A DNA stretch of 11,201 nt from Candidatus Bathyarchaeota archaeon (GCA_029907045.1 JARYMR010000041.1:1-11201); one strand, 5' to 3'. Positions 1-6,409 are shown, numbered from the stretch's first letter. The notes: generated by a model from the letters alone, not told the origin. Numbers and translations: made by a program.

Positions 1-310
1 AATCTGCAAAATAGTCTATTGGGTGTTTTTCGCCGGGATAATCCAAATAGGTCTTCACTTCTTCAATAATTTTTGTTTTTAATGGGACATGGTCCCTCTC
101 AAGCAATGGTCCCATGAAAGTAATTTTGCCATCAGCGGGTATGATTAGGGCTGCTGGGCGTTCCGTGGCTAAAAAAGAATAACCCGTTAGATAGAATATG
201 CTTGTTGTGTTCGTTAAATATAGGGCGTCAAGTTTTCGCCTTGCTAAAATTTTTCTCACATGTTTTATTCGGCGTTTATATTCAGCTTCACTTATGGAAA
301 ATTTTGCCAT
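1..310 (-). CDS. pepQ: Xaa-Pro dipeptidase (M24B), N-terminal part, cut by the window edge
   Basis: The 103 codons present read as the creatinase/prolidase N-terminal domain, with the family's typical stretch LDALYLTNTTSIFYLTGY near residues 28-45. The metal-binding C-terminal pita-bread domain would lie beyond the left edge, so catalysis cannot be checked here. Family members are cytoplasmic metallopeptidases that split X-Pro dipeptides during peptide breakdown. The ATG at 308-310 is preceded by a strong GGTGGTG ribosome site at 314-320. It follows the tRNA methyltransferase gene by 54 bases on the same strand and is probably its operon partner, perhaps with an extra internal promoter. An aminopeptidase P or another creatinase-fold enzyme is possible, because only the non-catalytic domain is visible. 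Confidence 0.82.
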   Translation of the reverse strand, partial: MAKFSISEAEYKRRIKHVRKILARRKLDALYLTNTTSIFYLTGYSFLATERPAALIIPADGKITFMGPLLERDHVPLKTKIIEEVKTYLDYPGEKHPIDYFAD

Positions 311-332
311 TTTCACCACCTTGGAAGTTCAG

Positions 333-355
333 ATTATAAGGGCGAGTGCATAAAT
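333..355 (-). promoter_or_regulatory. possible internal promoter before the dipeptidase gene
   Basis: The 54-base gap holds two TATA-like stretches read on the minus strand, TTTATG (350-355) and TTATAAT (333-339). The first would place a start near 326, leaving a short leader that carries the ribosome site. This is a pattern match only; read-through from the upstream operon genes is equally likely. Confidence 0.25.
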
Positions 356-364
356 GCCTTTTCA

Positions 365-1141
365 CTACTTCAGTGCCTTTCGGGCAAATGTCACATAACC
401 AGTGTGTGCAGTCATTAGCGTTTGTGGTCGCGTTTTCCCACGTTCAACCTGCATTCCACGCATTAAACATTCAACAGTTTCCATATCCACGAAACCATTC
501 TCCTTTAGGGCTTCAACAGTTTTGACCACTTGATCTATTGTGGGACTGAAGGAGACTATTGTTCCGCATGATTTTAGTGCATTATAAGCGTGGGAGATTA
601 CAAGCCATGGAGTTGCCAAATCTAATACGACTGCGTCCACGTTGCTTTCGTCAATTCCCAAAGTTATATCCTTACTTTTTAATTCCACAAAATCAATTAA
701 CCCCGCTCGTTTCAGATTTTTCTCTGCCGTTTTCTGAAATTCTTCTCTGACTTCATAACTGTAAACTTTCCCTTCTGGCTTAACATAATGGGCGAGGGCT
801 GTTGTTAAGGCGCCGGTGCCAGTTCCAGCCTCCACCACTTGACTTCCCGGTCCAATTCCACTGAACATTACTATTAGGGCTATGTCTTTTGGGTAGGTTA
901 TCTGAGTTTTCCGTGCAGATTTCATAATGAAATCGCGCAAAAGTGGTTTTAATGCTTTAAATTCGAAGCCTAAATTGCTCAAAACAGTAGAGCCATATTC
1001 CTTTCCAATTAAATCGTCAAACTTTACAAATCCCTTATGAGTGTGGAAGTTTTTTCCAGCTTCCGCTTTAACAAGATAGGTTTTTCTTTGGCTTAGGTAT
1101 AGGAGGATGTAGTCGTCTTCCCTTATTTTTTGGTTTGACAA
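365..1141 (-). CDS. trmI: tRNA (adenine-57/58-N1)-methyltransferase TrmI, archaeal type
   Basis: This SAM-dependent Rossmann-fold enzyme would make 1-methyladenosine at position 58, and in archaea also at 57, in the tRNA T-loop. Visible features are an N-terminal small beta domain (about residues 8-70), the SAM-binding motif EAGTGTG (104-110), a following acidic residue in YSYE (E130), the active-site region LDLATPW (173-179), and the conserved C-terminal block RPQTLMTAHTGYVTFARK. The length of 258 residues is normal for the family, whose members act as tetramers. The start is a TTG at 1139-1141, preceded by GTGA. The gene begins 9 bases after the stop of the aldolase-Fae fusion gene, so the two are almost certainly co-transcribed. 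No functional tie between tRNA methylation and C1 metabolism is obvious; the shared operon may only reflect housekeeping clustering. Confidence 0.93.
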   Translation of the reverse strand: MSNQKIREDDYILLYLSQRKTYLVKAEAGKNFHTHKGFVKFDDLIGKEYGSTVLSNLGFEFKALKPLLRDFIMKSARKTQITYPKDIALIVMFSGIGPGSQVVEAGTGTGALTTALAHYVKPEGKVYSYEVREEFQKTAEKNLKRAGLIDFVELKSKDITLGIDESNVDAVVLDLATPWLVISHAYNALKSCGTIVSFSPTIDQVVKTVEALKENGFVDMETVECLMRGMQVERGKTRPQTLMTAHTGYVTFARKALK

Positions 1142-1150
1142 TTGTGGTCA

Positions 1151-2629
1151 CTATGGCGTATATTTAAACGGGTGTTTCGAACGGTCTTTGTTTTCTATTA
1201 GCTCTTCAATGTTTGGTCTGCCCTCTATGGCTTTGCGAATGGCGTGGCGCATAGCCTTATAATTATTTATGTAAACCCTTTGCCTATCCACGGCTGTTGG
1301 ATGAACAAAAACGTTTGCAATAATAATTAGGTCTTCAACAGCCTCCTTTGGAAGTGTGCCGTCCGCAACACTGTCCACAACTGCTTTGGCCACTGCAGTT
1401 TGGGCTGGTCCATAAACCATGCTGGCTTGACGCATACTCGTAATCGTAACCGTTGGCACTATGAGGGTTACGGGCTTAACTGTCAAGTTTGGCTCCAAAA
1501 TCGCCAGCAAAGGCTCATGTCCAGGCGTGGGTATAGCCTTAGCCTTTGCAAAAGCCTCAGCTACTGGACCATCATTTCTGCCTATGATTAGGTCTATGTG
1601 GGCAACTTCTGCGCCATATCCAGCTAAGGCTTCGCCTACACGTAATTTGAAGTCTCTTATGGTTTCTGGGGTTATGTTTATAGCCATAAACCGCTCTTCT
1701 ATGGGCTTTTCTTCGATTTCAAATGTTATTGGTTTTGGTATTATTTTGCCAATTTTTTCCAAGTCTAAGCGCAATTCTTCTCTTGCTTCGTAGGTTAATT
1801 CTCCGCCCACGCTCAGCGGCTTTCTAACTGGTCCAACTTTGATTTTCATCATGTTTAATGCTTCTTTTGTGCCTACGGGTCCGCTTGCGGCTATTATTCT
1901 GGCTATTTTCTGCACTTTATATTGGAGTTCACGAGCTTTTTGCAATTCGCCATTTTTCACATGATTGTAAATTTGAACCCAAATGTCTGGTATGACATTG
2001 GCACTTGCCAATATAGCGCCAGAGCACCCAGCGGCTAATGCTGCTACCACAACTTCGTCGTGTCCGCATAAAACGTTGATTTTGTCTCTTACTTTCTCCA
2101 AAACAGCCAGAATATAACGTAACTGTCCGCTGCTATCTTTCAAGCCCACAATGTTTGGGATTTGAGCCAAGTCTTCAACCATCTGCCATGTCAATTCCAC
2201 GCCTGTACATTGCGGAATATTGTACAAAATTATTGGCAAGTCCACCTTGCTTGCAATTGTGTCATAATGCTCGTATATGCCGCGGTCTGTTGGCTTCAAA
2301 TAGAAAGGCGTAACAATTAAAGCAGCATCACACCCCACATCCTTCGCATATTTTGTCATTTCCAAGGCTTGATCTGTTCCGCTTGCACCTGTCCCAGCAA
2401 TAACTGGAACTTTTCCATTAACCTCGTCAATAACAGTTTCTATGACACGCTTCTTTTCTTCAGTTGTTAAATTGACAAATTCGCCTGTTGTCCCACATGG
2501 AACAACTCCATGAACCCCCAACTCAACACAACACCTAACCAAAGCGCGAAGTCTTTCCTCGTCAATGGCTTTTCCATTATCCGTGAAAGGAGTAACTAAA
2601 GCTGGCAGTATTCCTTCAGGCTTAAACAT
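1151..2629 (-). CDS. DapA-family aldolase fused to formaldehyde-activating enzyme (Fae)
   Basis: This is a 492-residue two-domain protein. Residues 1-300 form a complete DapA/N-acetylneuraminate-lyase-family TIM barrel: GTTGE at 46-50, the catalytic Tyr136 in YNIP, and the Schiff-base Lys164 in VGLKDSSG. Residues 314-492 match a full-length Fae: GEALAGYGAEVAHIDLIIG (332-350) with the invariant His344, YGPAQ (406-410), and the family's C-terminal HPF. Fae joins formaldehyde to H4MPT to give methylene-H4MPT. The linker, about 301-313, is short and charged. Classical dihydrodipicolinate synthase has an Arg after YNxP (YNVPSRTG) that binds aspartate semialdehyde; here it reads YNIPQCTG, so lysine synthesis is doubtful and another pyruvate-dependent aldol reaction is more likely. 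I infer that the domains share formaldehyde, for example through 4-hydroxy-2-oxobutanoate. The ATG start has GGAG at 2639-2642. It is first gene of an operon with trmI. Confidence 0.93.
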   Translation of the reverse strand: MFKPEGILPALVTPFTDNGKAIDEERLRALVRCCVELGVHGVVPCGTTGEFVNLTTEEKKRVIETVIDEVNGKVPVIAGTGASGTDQALEMTKYAKDVGCDAALIVTPFYLKPTDRGIYEHYDTIASKVDLPIILYNIPQCTGVELTWQMVEDLAQIPNIVGLKDSSGQLRYILAVLEKVRDKINVLCGHDEVVVAALAAGCSGAILASANVIPDIWVQIYNHVKNGELQKARELQYKVQKIARIIAASGPVGTKEALNMMKIKVGPVRKPLSVGGELTYEAREELRLDLEKIGKIIPKPITFEIEEKPIEERFMAINITPETIRDFKLRVGEALAGYGAEVAHIDLIIGRNDGPVAEAFAKAKAIPTPGHEPLLAILEPNLTVKPVTLIVPTVTITSMRQASMVYGPAQTAVAKAVVDSVADGTLPKEAVEDLIIIANVFVHPTAVDRQRVYINNYKAMRHAIRKAIEGRPNIEELIENKDRSKHPFKYTP

Positions 2630-2663
2630 TATTTGCGTCTCCTATCCTTTAGTTAAGCATAGA

Positions 2664-2680
2664 TTTTATATCATTTAAGC
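2664..2680. promoter_or_regulatory. divergent promoter region between the aldolase-Fae and flavoprotein genes
   Basis: The 85-base gap between the two divergent genes is AT-rich. On the plus strand TTTATAT (2665-2671) lies about 45 bases before the TTG start at 2715. On the minus strand CTTAAATG (2673-2680), preceded by a CAAAG stretch resembling a BRE, lies about 47 bases before the ATG at 2629. Both spacings suit archaeal TATA boxes with short leaders. The overlap could couple expression of the two operons. No operator repeat is evident. Confidence 0.45.
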
Positions 2681-2714
2681 TTTGAAATAAAGTTTGAAGA
2701 CGGAGTTGTAAAAT

Positions 2715-3629
2715 TTGGAAGATTACGATGTCATTGTTGTTGGGGCTGGTTTTGCCGGTGTTTCAGCAGCGTTATTCACTGGTGCTTGGAGGCTTAAAAC
2801 CCTGGTTTTAGAAGCTGAGAAACCTCCTCAGCTTTGGAGCTACCCTAGACGTAGTTTTCTTTGGACATTATCGGGATCAGAGCTTATTCAAAATATGGTT
2901 GAGGAAGCTAAAAGGCATGGAGTTGAAATCCATGTTAGAGAAAGAGTAACAGATTTAGAAATAAGAGAAAAGAAAATTGTGAAAACTTTGGAAAAAGAAT
3001 ATTCTTGCGATGCGTTAATCATAACCACAGGTCCCAGATGCAAATTTTTGAATGTTCCAGGCGAAAGCTGGCTTGGGCGAGGCGTCTCATACTGTGCAGT
3101 TTGCGATGGTATGTTCTTTAAGGATGGTCAAGTAGTGGTTGTGGGCTCAGAAAATGAAGCCGTGCAAGAAGCGCTTGTCCTAACACAGATAGCGCGTAAT
3201 ATAACTTTAGTTACGAATTCTGAAAAGCTAAAAGCAGAAAGCTCCCTTGTTGGAGAGCTGAAAAGAAAAGGTGCGCAGATAATAGAGGGATGCAAAATTG
3301 AGGCAATTGAGCGCGGAGAATTCTTTAACAATGTAATAATATCCGACGTAAAAACTGGTGAGAAAAAGAGTTTACAAGCAGATGGAATTTTCATCAGTTT
3401 AGGAAGAGAACCATCAGCCCTCAACGTAGAGAAGATAGGAGTAAAAACCCATAGGCAAGGCGGCATAATAGTTGACAGTCGACAACAAACCAATGTTGAA
3501 GGAGTTTTCGCAGCCGGCGACTGCACTTGCGGCGGAGGATTCAATCTGACTTCTTGTATAGGTGATGGTGTGAAGGCTGGTTTAGCCGCATACCTTTATA
3601 TAAAGAGGTTGAAAAGAACAAAGGCATAG
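2715..3629 (+). CDS. thioredoxin-reductase-like flavoprotein lacking NADPH motifs
   Basis: The 304 residues show the two-dinucleotide-domain layout of low-molecular-weight thioredoxin reductase: FAD motif GAGFAG (10-15), redox pair CAVCD (C127, C130), and the C-terminal FAD-binding AAGD (266-269). It would pass electrons through FAD and the CxxC pair to thioredoxin-like proteins in the cytoplasm. The NAD(P)H site is unusual: the expected GGGxSA reads GSENEA (144-149), and the HRRxxxR phosphate-binding motif is replaced by VTNSEKLKA (166-174). This resembles, from memory, the F420H2-dependent reductase (DFTR) of methanogens, so the electron donor may not be NADPH. Three extra cysteines (C270, C272, C281) follow the AAGD motif. 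The TTG start has GGAG at 2702-2705, nine bases upstream. A DUF3795 gene follows after 12 bases. Confidence 0.87.
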   Translation: MEDYDVIVVGAGFAGVSAALFTGAWRLKTLVLEAEKPPQLWSYPRRSFLWTLSGSELIQNMVEEAKRHGVEIHVRERVTDLEIREKKIVKTLEKEYSCDALIITTGPRCKFLNVPGESWLGRGVSYCAVCDGMFFKDGQVVVVGSENEAVQEALVLTQIARNITLVTNSEKLKAESSLVGELKRKGAQIIEGCKIEAIERGEFFNNVIISDVKTGEKKSLQADGIFISLGREPSALNVEKIGVKTHRQGGIIVDSRQQTNVEGVFAAGDCTCGGGFNLTSCIGDGVKAGLAAYLYIKRLKRTKA

Positions 3630-3641
3630 GAGTATGCAATT

Positions 3642-3908
3642 ATGGTTGAACAAAATTTGATTGGACCTTGCGGTTTATACTGTGGTTGGTGTCCCTTTTA
3701 CGTTGTTGGTTCAAAAGAGTTCACTTGTAAAGGCTGTTGGGCTAGGGAAAAATGCGAAATTAGGGATTGCGCAAAAGGTAAGGGTTTAAAACTTTGCACC
3801 TTCTGCCAAGATTTTCCATGTCTAAAACTTTATGGGATGTATGGGCAGATGGACAAGTTTTTTGATGATATGAAGAAGGCTTTTCCAAAAGGAGTCAAAA
3901 AGGGTTGA
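3642..3908 (+). CDS. small cysteine-rich DUF3795 protein
   Basis: The protein has 88 residues, ten of them cysteine (10, 14, 17, 29, 32, 38, 43, 52, 55, 60), in the pattern CGLYCxxC, CKGC, CxxxxC, CxxC and FPC that I recognise as DUF3795. Such spacing suggests zinc or iron-sulfur binding; the function of the family is not known to me. There is no signal peptide or membrane segment. The ATG has GGAG at 3629-3632, overlapping the stop of the preceding flavoprotein gene, and the 12-base gap implies co-transcription. The pairing with a thiol-disulfide flavoprotein makes a redox partner or redox-sensitive metal protein a reasonable guess, but only a guess. Confidence 0.82.
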   Translation: MVEQNLIGPCGLYCGWCPFYVVGSKEFTCKGCWAREKCEIRDCAKGKGLKLCTFCQDFPCLKLYGMYGQMDKFFDDMKKAFPKGVKKG

Positions 3909-3923
3909 GAAATACCGAAAACG

Positions 3924-3931
3924 TTTAAATT
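3924..3931 (+). promoter_or_regulatory. TATA-like box for the 428-residue protein gene
   Basis: TTTAAATT preceded by CGAAAAC, which resembles a BRE, lies 41-48 bases before the TTG start at 3972. Transcription would begin near 3953, just before the ribosome site at 3960-3964. The downstream gene therefore probably has its own promoter apart from the flavoprotein pair. Confidence 0.5.
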
Positions 3932-3959
3932 AACTGCAAATAAAATAAGCTCATTACTT

Positions 3960-3964
3960 GGAGG
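3960..3964 (+). promoter_or_regulatory. ribosome binding site fixing the TTG start at 3972
   Basis: A full GGAGG lies seven bases before TTG at 3972-3974. No ATG or GTG start competes nearby in frame, so this site supports the rare start codon. Confidence 0.7.
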
Positions 3965-3971
3965 AACCTTT

Positions 3972-5258
3972 TTGGATGCTCTTAGGGAAAAGCTGAAGAT
4001 CAAAGAGGCGAATTTGAAGGAAATTAACGATTTCCTTCTGAAAAAAGATAATTCTCTCGTGAATAGGCTATTAGAGATTATTGATAAATATGGTGGCGTC
4101 GAAGAAATTAACCGCAAGGCTGAAGAAAACCGTAAACTCGAAAACTTGTTAAAAAGGCTTGAAGAGAAAAAGTCTCCATTCTTGAAGGACATTGAATGGC
4201 TAATTAAGCAGCGGGACGCTGAAGCCTTCATTAGCATACCCGCCTACCGCAGAAAAATTTCGGGGAAGAAGGCGGATTCCATGAAGTTTGACGAAAGCTT
4301 CGCCGTCACATTAGAAATTAGCGCCTCCAACTTTTTCCCATGGCTTATTGAAGAGGCAAAAAGAGCCATTGAAAAACAACAGTTGATGCCAGCCCGCTAC
4401 ATTCGGGTTCGCAACATGAAGGAGCAGGTGGAGGATGATGACATTTTGGCTTTTGCTGCTGCTATGCAGGTTATAGGCGCCTCTTACGTGCAAACCTTAG
4501 ACACGAAGGGAACAATGCTGGGGCTAGATGGCGCACCAATAAACATTCATCTTGGCGGTCCGGAAACAATAACTGGTTATTTTGGCGGTGTTGGTGTGCC
4601 GAATCATTATTCTTTGAAGTGGGTTGAGGAGTTTCTCCATTATTATACTGAATATGGCGTTAAACAAGTTTTAAACGTGAATTCTGGAACTGTGCTTTTG
4701 GGATATTGGCTTTTCAAGCTTGGAATAGACATAGAATTTAAAATTTCGGTTTTTCTTGGAAACGATAACCCTTACTCTATACTCTGGACTTTGATGACTG
4801 CAAAACTTTTCAGCAGGGAAGATGGCAGAACGCCCCTTATTGGTTTTAACCTTTCAAATTCTGTGAATAATGAAACCATTGAGCTTTCCGCATACATCAG
4901 AAAAGCCTTCAACTTTGAAGACATTGTACGCATCGAACATCACATAACAGAAGCCTACAAAAGCATTGTTAGGCAGCCCTACGACCGCCTCAATGAACTC
5001 TTAGAAATTGCGGATCATGTGAAAAATATTAGCGCAAAACATGAAGGGGGAATTCCAGAAACTGAAAAGAGCAGAGAAAAACCATCAGACCTGCTTGATT
5101 ACTTCATTCCAAAGAAAGATATAATCGCCAAGGGGCTTATGCCAAAACTCTTAAGCAACTACTTGGACAAGCATGAGGCCGTAAACAGAACAGCCCGCGC
5201 CCTAACAGAAAGAGGTTTAACTTTTATTGCAGCCCAAAACCTGCATAAGATGAAATAG
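3972..5258 (+). CDS. protein of unknown family, 428 residues, with charged N-terminal helices
   Basis: I do not recognise this protein. Residues 1-85 are highly charged and predicted helical, possibly coiled coil, with repeated Leu, Glu and Lys. Residues 86-350 look like an alternating alpha/beta globular domain, with notable stretches LDTKGTMLGLDGAP (176-189), IHLGGPETITGYFGGVGVP (192-210), VNSGT (236-240), VFLGNDNPY (260-268) and IEHHITEAYKS (321-331). Residues 352-375 form a polar linker, and 376-428 a short helical tail. The Gly-rich turns, buried Asp residues and paired His323-His324 suggest a cytoplasmic enzyme, perhaps barrel-like, but no named catalytic motif is visible. There is no signal peptide or membrane helix. 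It is probably monocistronic: a 63-base gap with its own promoter precedes it, and a convergent gene lies 15 bases beyond its stop. The TTG start is backed by GGAGG. The reading frame is sound; the function is not known. Confidence 0.85.
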   Translation: MDALREKLKIKEANLKEINDFLLKKDNSLVNRLLEIIDKYGGVEEINRKAEENRKLENLLKRLEEKKSPFLKDIEWLIKQRDAEAFISIPAYRRKISGKKADSMKFDESFAVTLEISASNFFPWLIEEAKRAIEKQQLMPARYIRVRNMKEQVEDDDILAFAAAMQVIGASYVQTLDTKGTMLGLDGAPINIHLGGPETITGYFGGVGVPNHYSLKWVEEFLHYYTEYGVKQVLNVNSGTVLLGYWLFKLGIDIEFKISVFLGNDNPYSILWTLMTAKLFSREDGRTPLIGFNLSNSVNNETIELSAYIRKAFNFEDIVRIEHHITEAYKSIVRQPYDRLNELLEIADHVKNISAKHEGGIPETEKSREKPSDLLDYFIPKKDIIAKGLMPKLLSNYLDKHEAVNRTARALTERGLTFIAAQNLHKMK

Positions 5259-5273
5259 AGAAAGGGAGAGATT

Positions 5274-5963
5274 TTACCAGTACTGTTTTGGTTTTCGCAT
5301 TGCCAAATATAATGTGGTTATGACGAAGAAGAAGGCTATTATGGCTAAAACTCCAACAGCAACCCTTGTAGTGTTAAGCTCACCCAATCTTCCTTCAAGT
5401 TCGGTGTAATTTTTCATTAGTTCCCAGTAGGTCTGGTTTAACTGCGTAAAGGTATCATTTAATTGTCTATATTCGTCTTTGAGTTCCTCAAATTCAACAT
5501 TCCTTATTGCTGTTATTGAGAAGCCCTCGGTTTTTTGGAATGAATCTTCTTGAATGGAATATTTCAAAATAATTTCTACATATGCCACTCCCCAAATTTT
5601 AGGAGGTACATGGACAGTAATTTCATACTCGCGTGTTTGGTTAAAGTATAACGATTCATCTTTGAATATGGAAGTGTCATTTAGTGGAATTTTCTGCTCG
5701 CCCTCTATGAAGCCATAGACGGTAATGTTTAGATATTCTATGTGAACGATGTTAGCGCCATCTGTGCAATTTAACCAAAGTCGGACTGTTAAGTTTTCAT
5801 TTGGGTCAGTTTTGTTTGTTGCATCAACCCTTATTGTGATTCCAGCATAATTTTTGTAAAAGAAAGTGCACATACCATCTGGAGTTTGGGCTTTTGCCTG
5901 ATTAAGAATTGCGACCGTTAAGATTAGCATTTTAAGAATTGCCATAACTTTTAGTTTTTTCAA
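5274..5963 (-). CDS. sequon-rich secreted surface protein with C-terminal membrane anchor
   Basis: I chose TTG at 5961-5963 as the start because GAAGGTGA sits directly upstream and the product then begins with a textbook signal peptide (MKKLKVMAILKM..., cleavage probably after AKA at 23-25). The frame stays open to a TTG at 5984, but that would add seven residues in front of the signal peptide. The mature protein of about 204 residues has a beta-rich ectodomain, a coiled-coil stalk (about 156-198), one transmembrane helix (about 200-222) and a short basic tail. Ten N-X-T sequons (N50, 57, 65, 79, 95, 108, 169, 176, 185, 197) suggest heavy archaeal N-glycosylation. The ectodomain may be a CARDB- or Ig-like fold. 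It lies downstream of a small membrane protein gene, with its own TATA box. I recognise no specific function; a cell-surface role is inferred. Confidence 0.83.
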   Translation of the reverse strand: MKKLKVMAILKMLILTVAILNQAKAQTPDGMCTFFYKNYAGITIRVDATNKTDPNENLTVRLWLNCTDGANIVHIEYLNITVYGFIEGEQKIPLNDTSIFKDESLYFNQTREYEITVHVPPKIWGVAYVEIILKYSIQEDSFQKTEGFSITAIRNVEFEELKDEYRQLNDTFTQLNQTYWELMKNYTELEGRLGELNTTRVAVGVLAIIAFFFVITTLYLAMRKPKQYW

Positions 5964-5967
5964 GGTT

Positions 5968-5975
5968 TCACCTTC
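5968..5975 (-). promoter_or_regulatory. ribosome binding site deciding the surface-protein start
   Basis: GAAGGTGA on the minus strand lies four to five bases before TTG at 5961-5963. It falls inside the longer open frame from 5984, so it argues for the internal TTG and a standard signal peptide. Confidence 0.65.
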
Positions 5976-6005
5976 TAAGAACAATGGGTTGATTTAGCCC
6001 TAAAG

Positions 6006-6014
6006 TTTATTTAA
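6006..6014 (-). promoter_or_regulatory. TATA-like box for the surface-protein gene
   Basis: TTAAATAAA on the minus strand would direct a start near 5985, giving a leader of about 20 bases that contains the ribosome site at 5968-5975. The 83-base gap to the upstream membrane-protein gene makes separate transcription plausible. Confidence 0.45.
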
Positions 6015-6046
6015 CAATTTCTAACGATTCCGAACACTAAAAGCTG

Positions 6047-6274
6047 CTATTTTATTGAACGGATTAGGCGCTGGTATATGTATATGAAGTAGATTAGGGC
6101 GAAGGCTGTTAAAATTATTTCGAGGGAGAGGATGGCTGGATTGTTTTCAACCGCCATAAAATAGCCATGTTGAAGAATATCCGTGAAGACTAGGATTTGG
6201 AGGAATATGGCTCCTCCTAGGCAGCTTAAGCCTAAAGTATGGATGAGCATTAGTATTTGGCGGTTGACCTTCAT
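6047..6274 (-). CDS. small membrane protein with two predicted helices
   Basis: This 75-residue protein has two hydrophobic segments, about residues 8-31 and 46-68, joined by a loop with an acidic pair of residues (AVENNP, 41-46). It ends in the basic tail YQRLIRSIK. By the positive-inside rule both ends probably face the cytoplasm. I recognise no family. The start ATG at 6272-6274 lacks a clear GGAG/GGTGA site; a TATA-like box at 6309-6314 would give a leader of only about 12 bases. The upstream region carries the candidate structured RNA, and the surface-protein gene follows by 83 bases. A small accessory or regulatory membrane subunit is possible. Length, hydrophobic pattern and absence of a better overlapping frame support it as real. 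Confidence 0.65.
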   Translation of the reverse strand: MKVNRQILMLIHTLGLSCLGGAIFLQILVFTDILQHGYFMAVENNPAILSLEIILTAFALIYFIYIYQRLIRSIK

Positions 6275-6308
6275 GGCTTATCGTGAATATCAAGAGTCTA
6301 TACGTTAA

Positions 6309-6314
6309 CTTATA
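6309..6314 (-). promoter_or_regulatory. TATA-like box for the small membrane protein gene
   Basis: TATAAG on the minus strand, preceded by AACC, is centred about 37 bases before the ATG at 6274, predicting a short leader. It lies downstream of the candidate RNA and its hairpin, suggesting separate transcription of RNA and gene. Confidence 0.4.
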
Positions 6315-6334
6315 GGTTATGAATCCAAACACAC

Positions 6335-6361
6335 AACAAAACCTAAAGATTAAACTTTAGG
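6335..6361 (-). terminator. inverted repeat with T-rich tail, possible terminator
   Basis: CCTAAAG (6342-6348) and CTTTAGG (6355-6361) form a perfect 7-bp inverted repeat around a 6-base loop. Read on the minus strand, the hairpin is followed by TTTTGTTGTG. Archaeal termination depends mainly on U-runs, so the hairpin may instead stabilise an RNA 3' end. It sits between the candidate RNA and the promoter-like box of the membrane-protein gene. Confidence 0.4.
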
Positions 6362-6409
6362 ATTCAAGGTATAACTTTTCATTTTGTCCGAAAATGCGCC
6401 ATAAACGGC

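Noticed and set aside
1400..1793. Two plus-strand open frames opposite the Fae domain
   Set aside because: The opposite strand encodes a highly conserved Fae domain; these frames lack recognisable protein features.
3830..4237. A 135-codon minus-strand open frame
   Set aside because: It lies opposite the DUF3795 gene end and the start of the 428-residue protein gene, which both have good ribosome sites; the Ser- and Phe-rich product is typical of an antisense shadow.
5964..5984. Seven-residue N-terminal extension of the surface protein from an upstream TTG
   Set aside because: The ribosome site lies inside this stretch and the shorter start gives a standard signal peptide.
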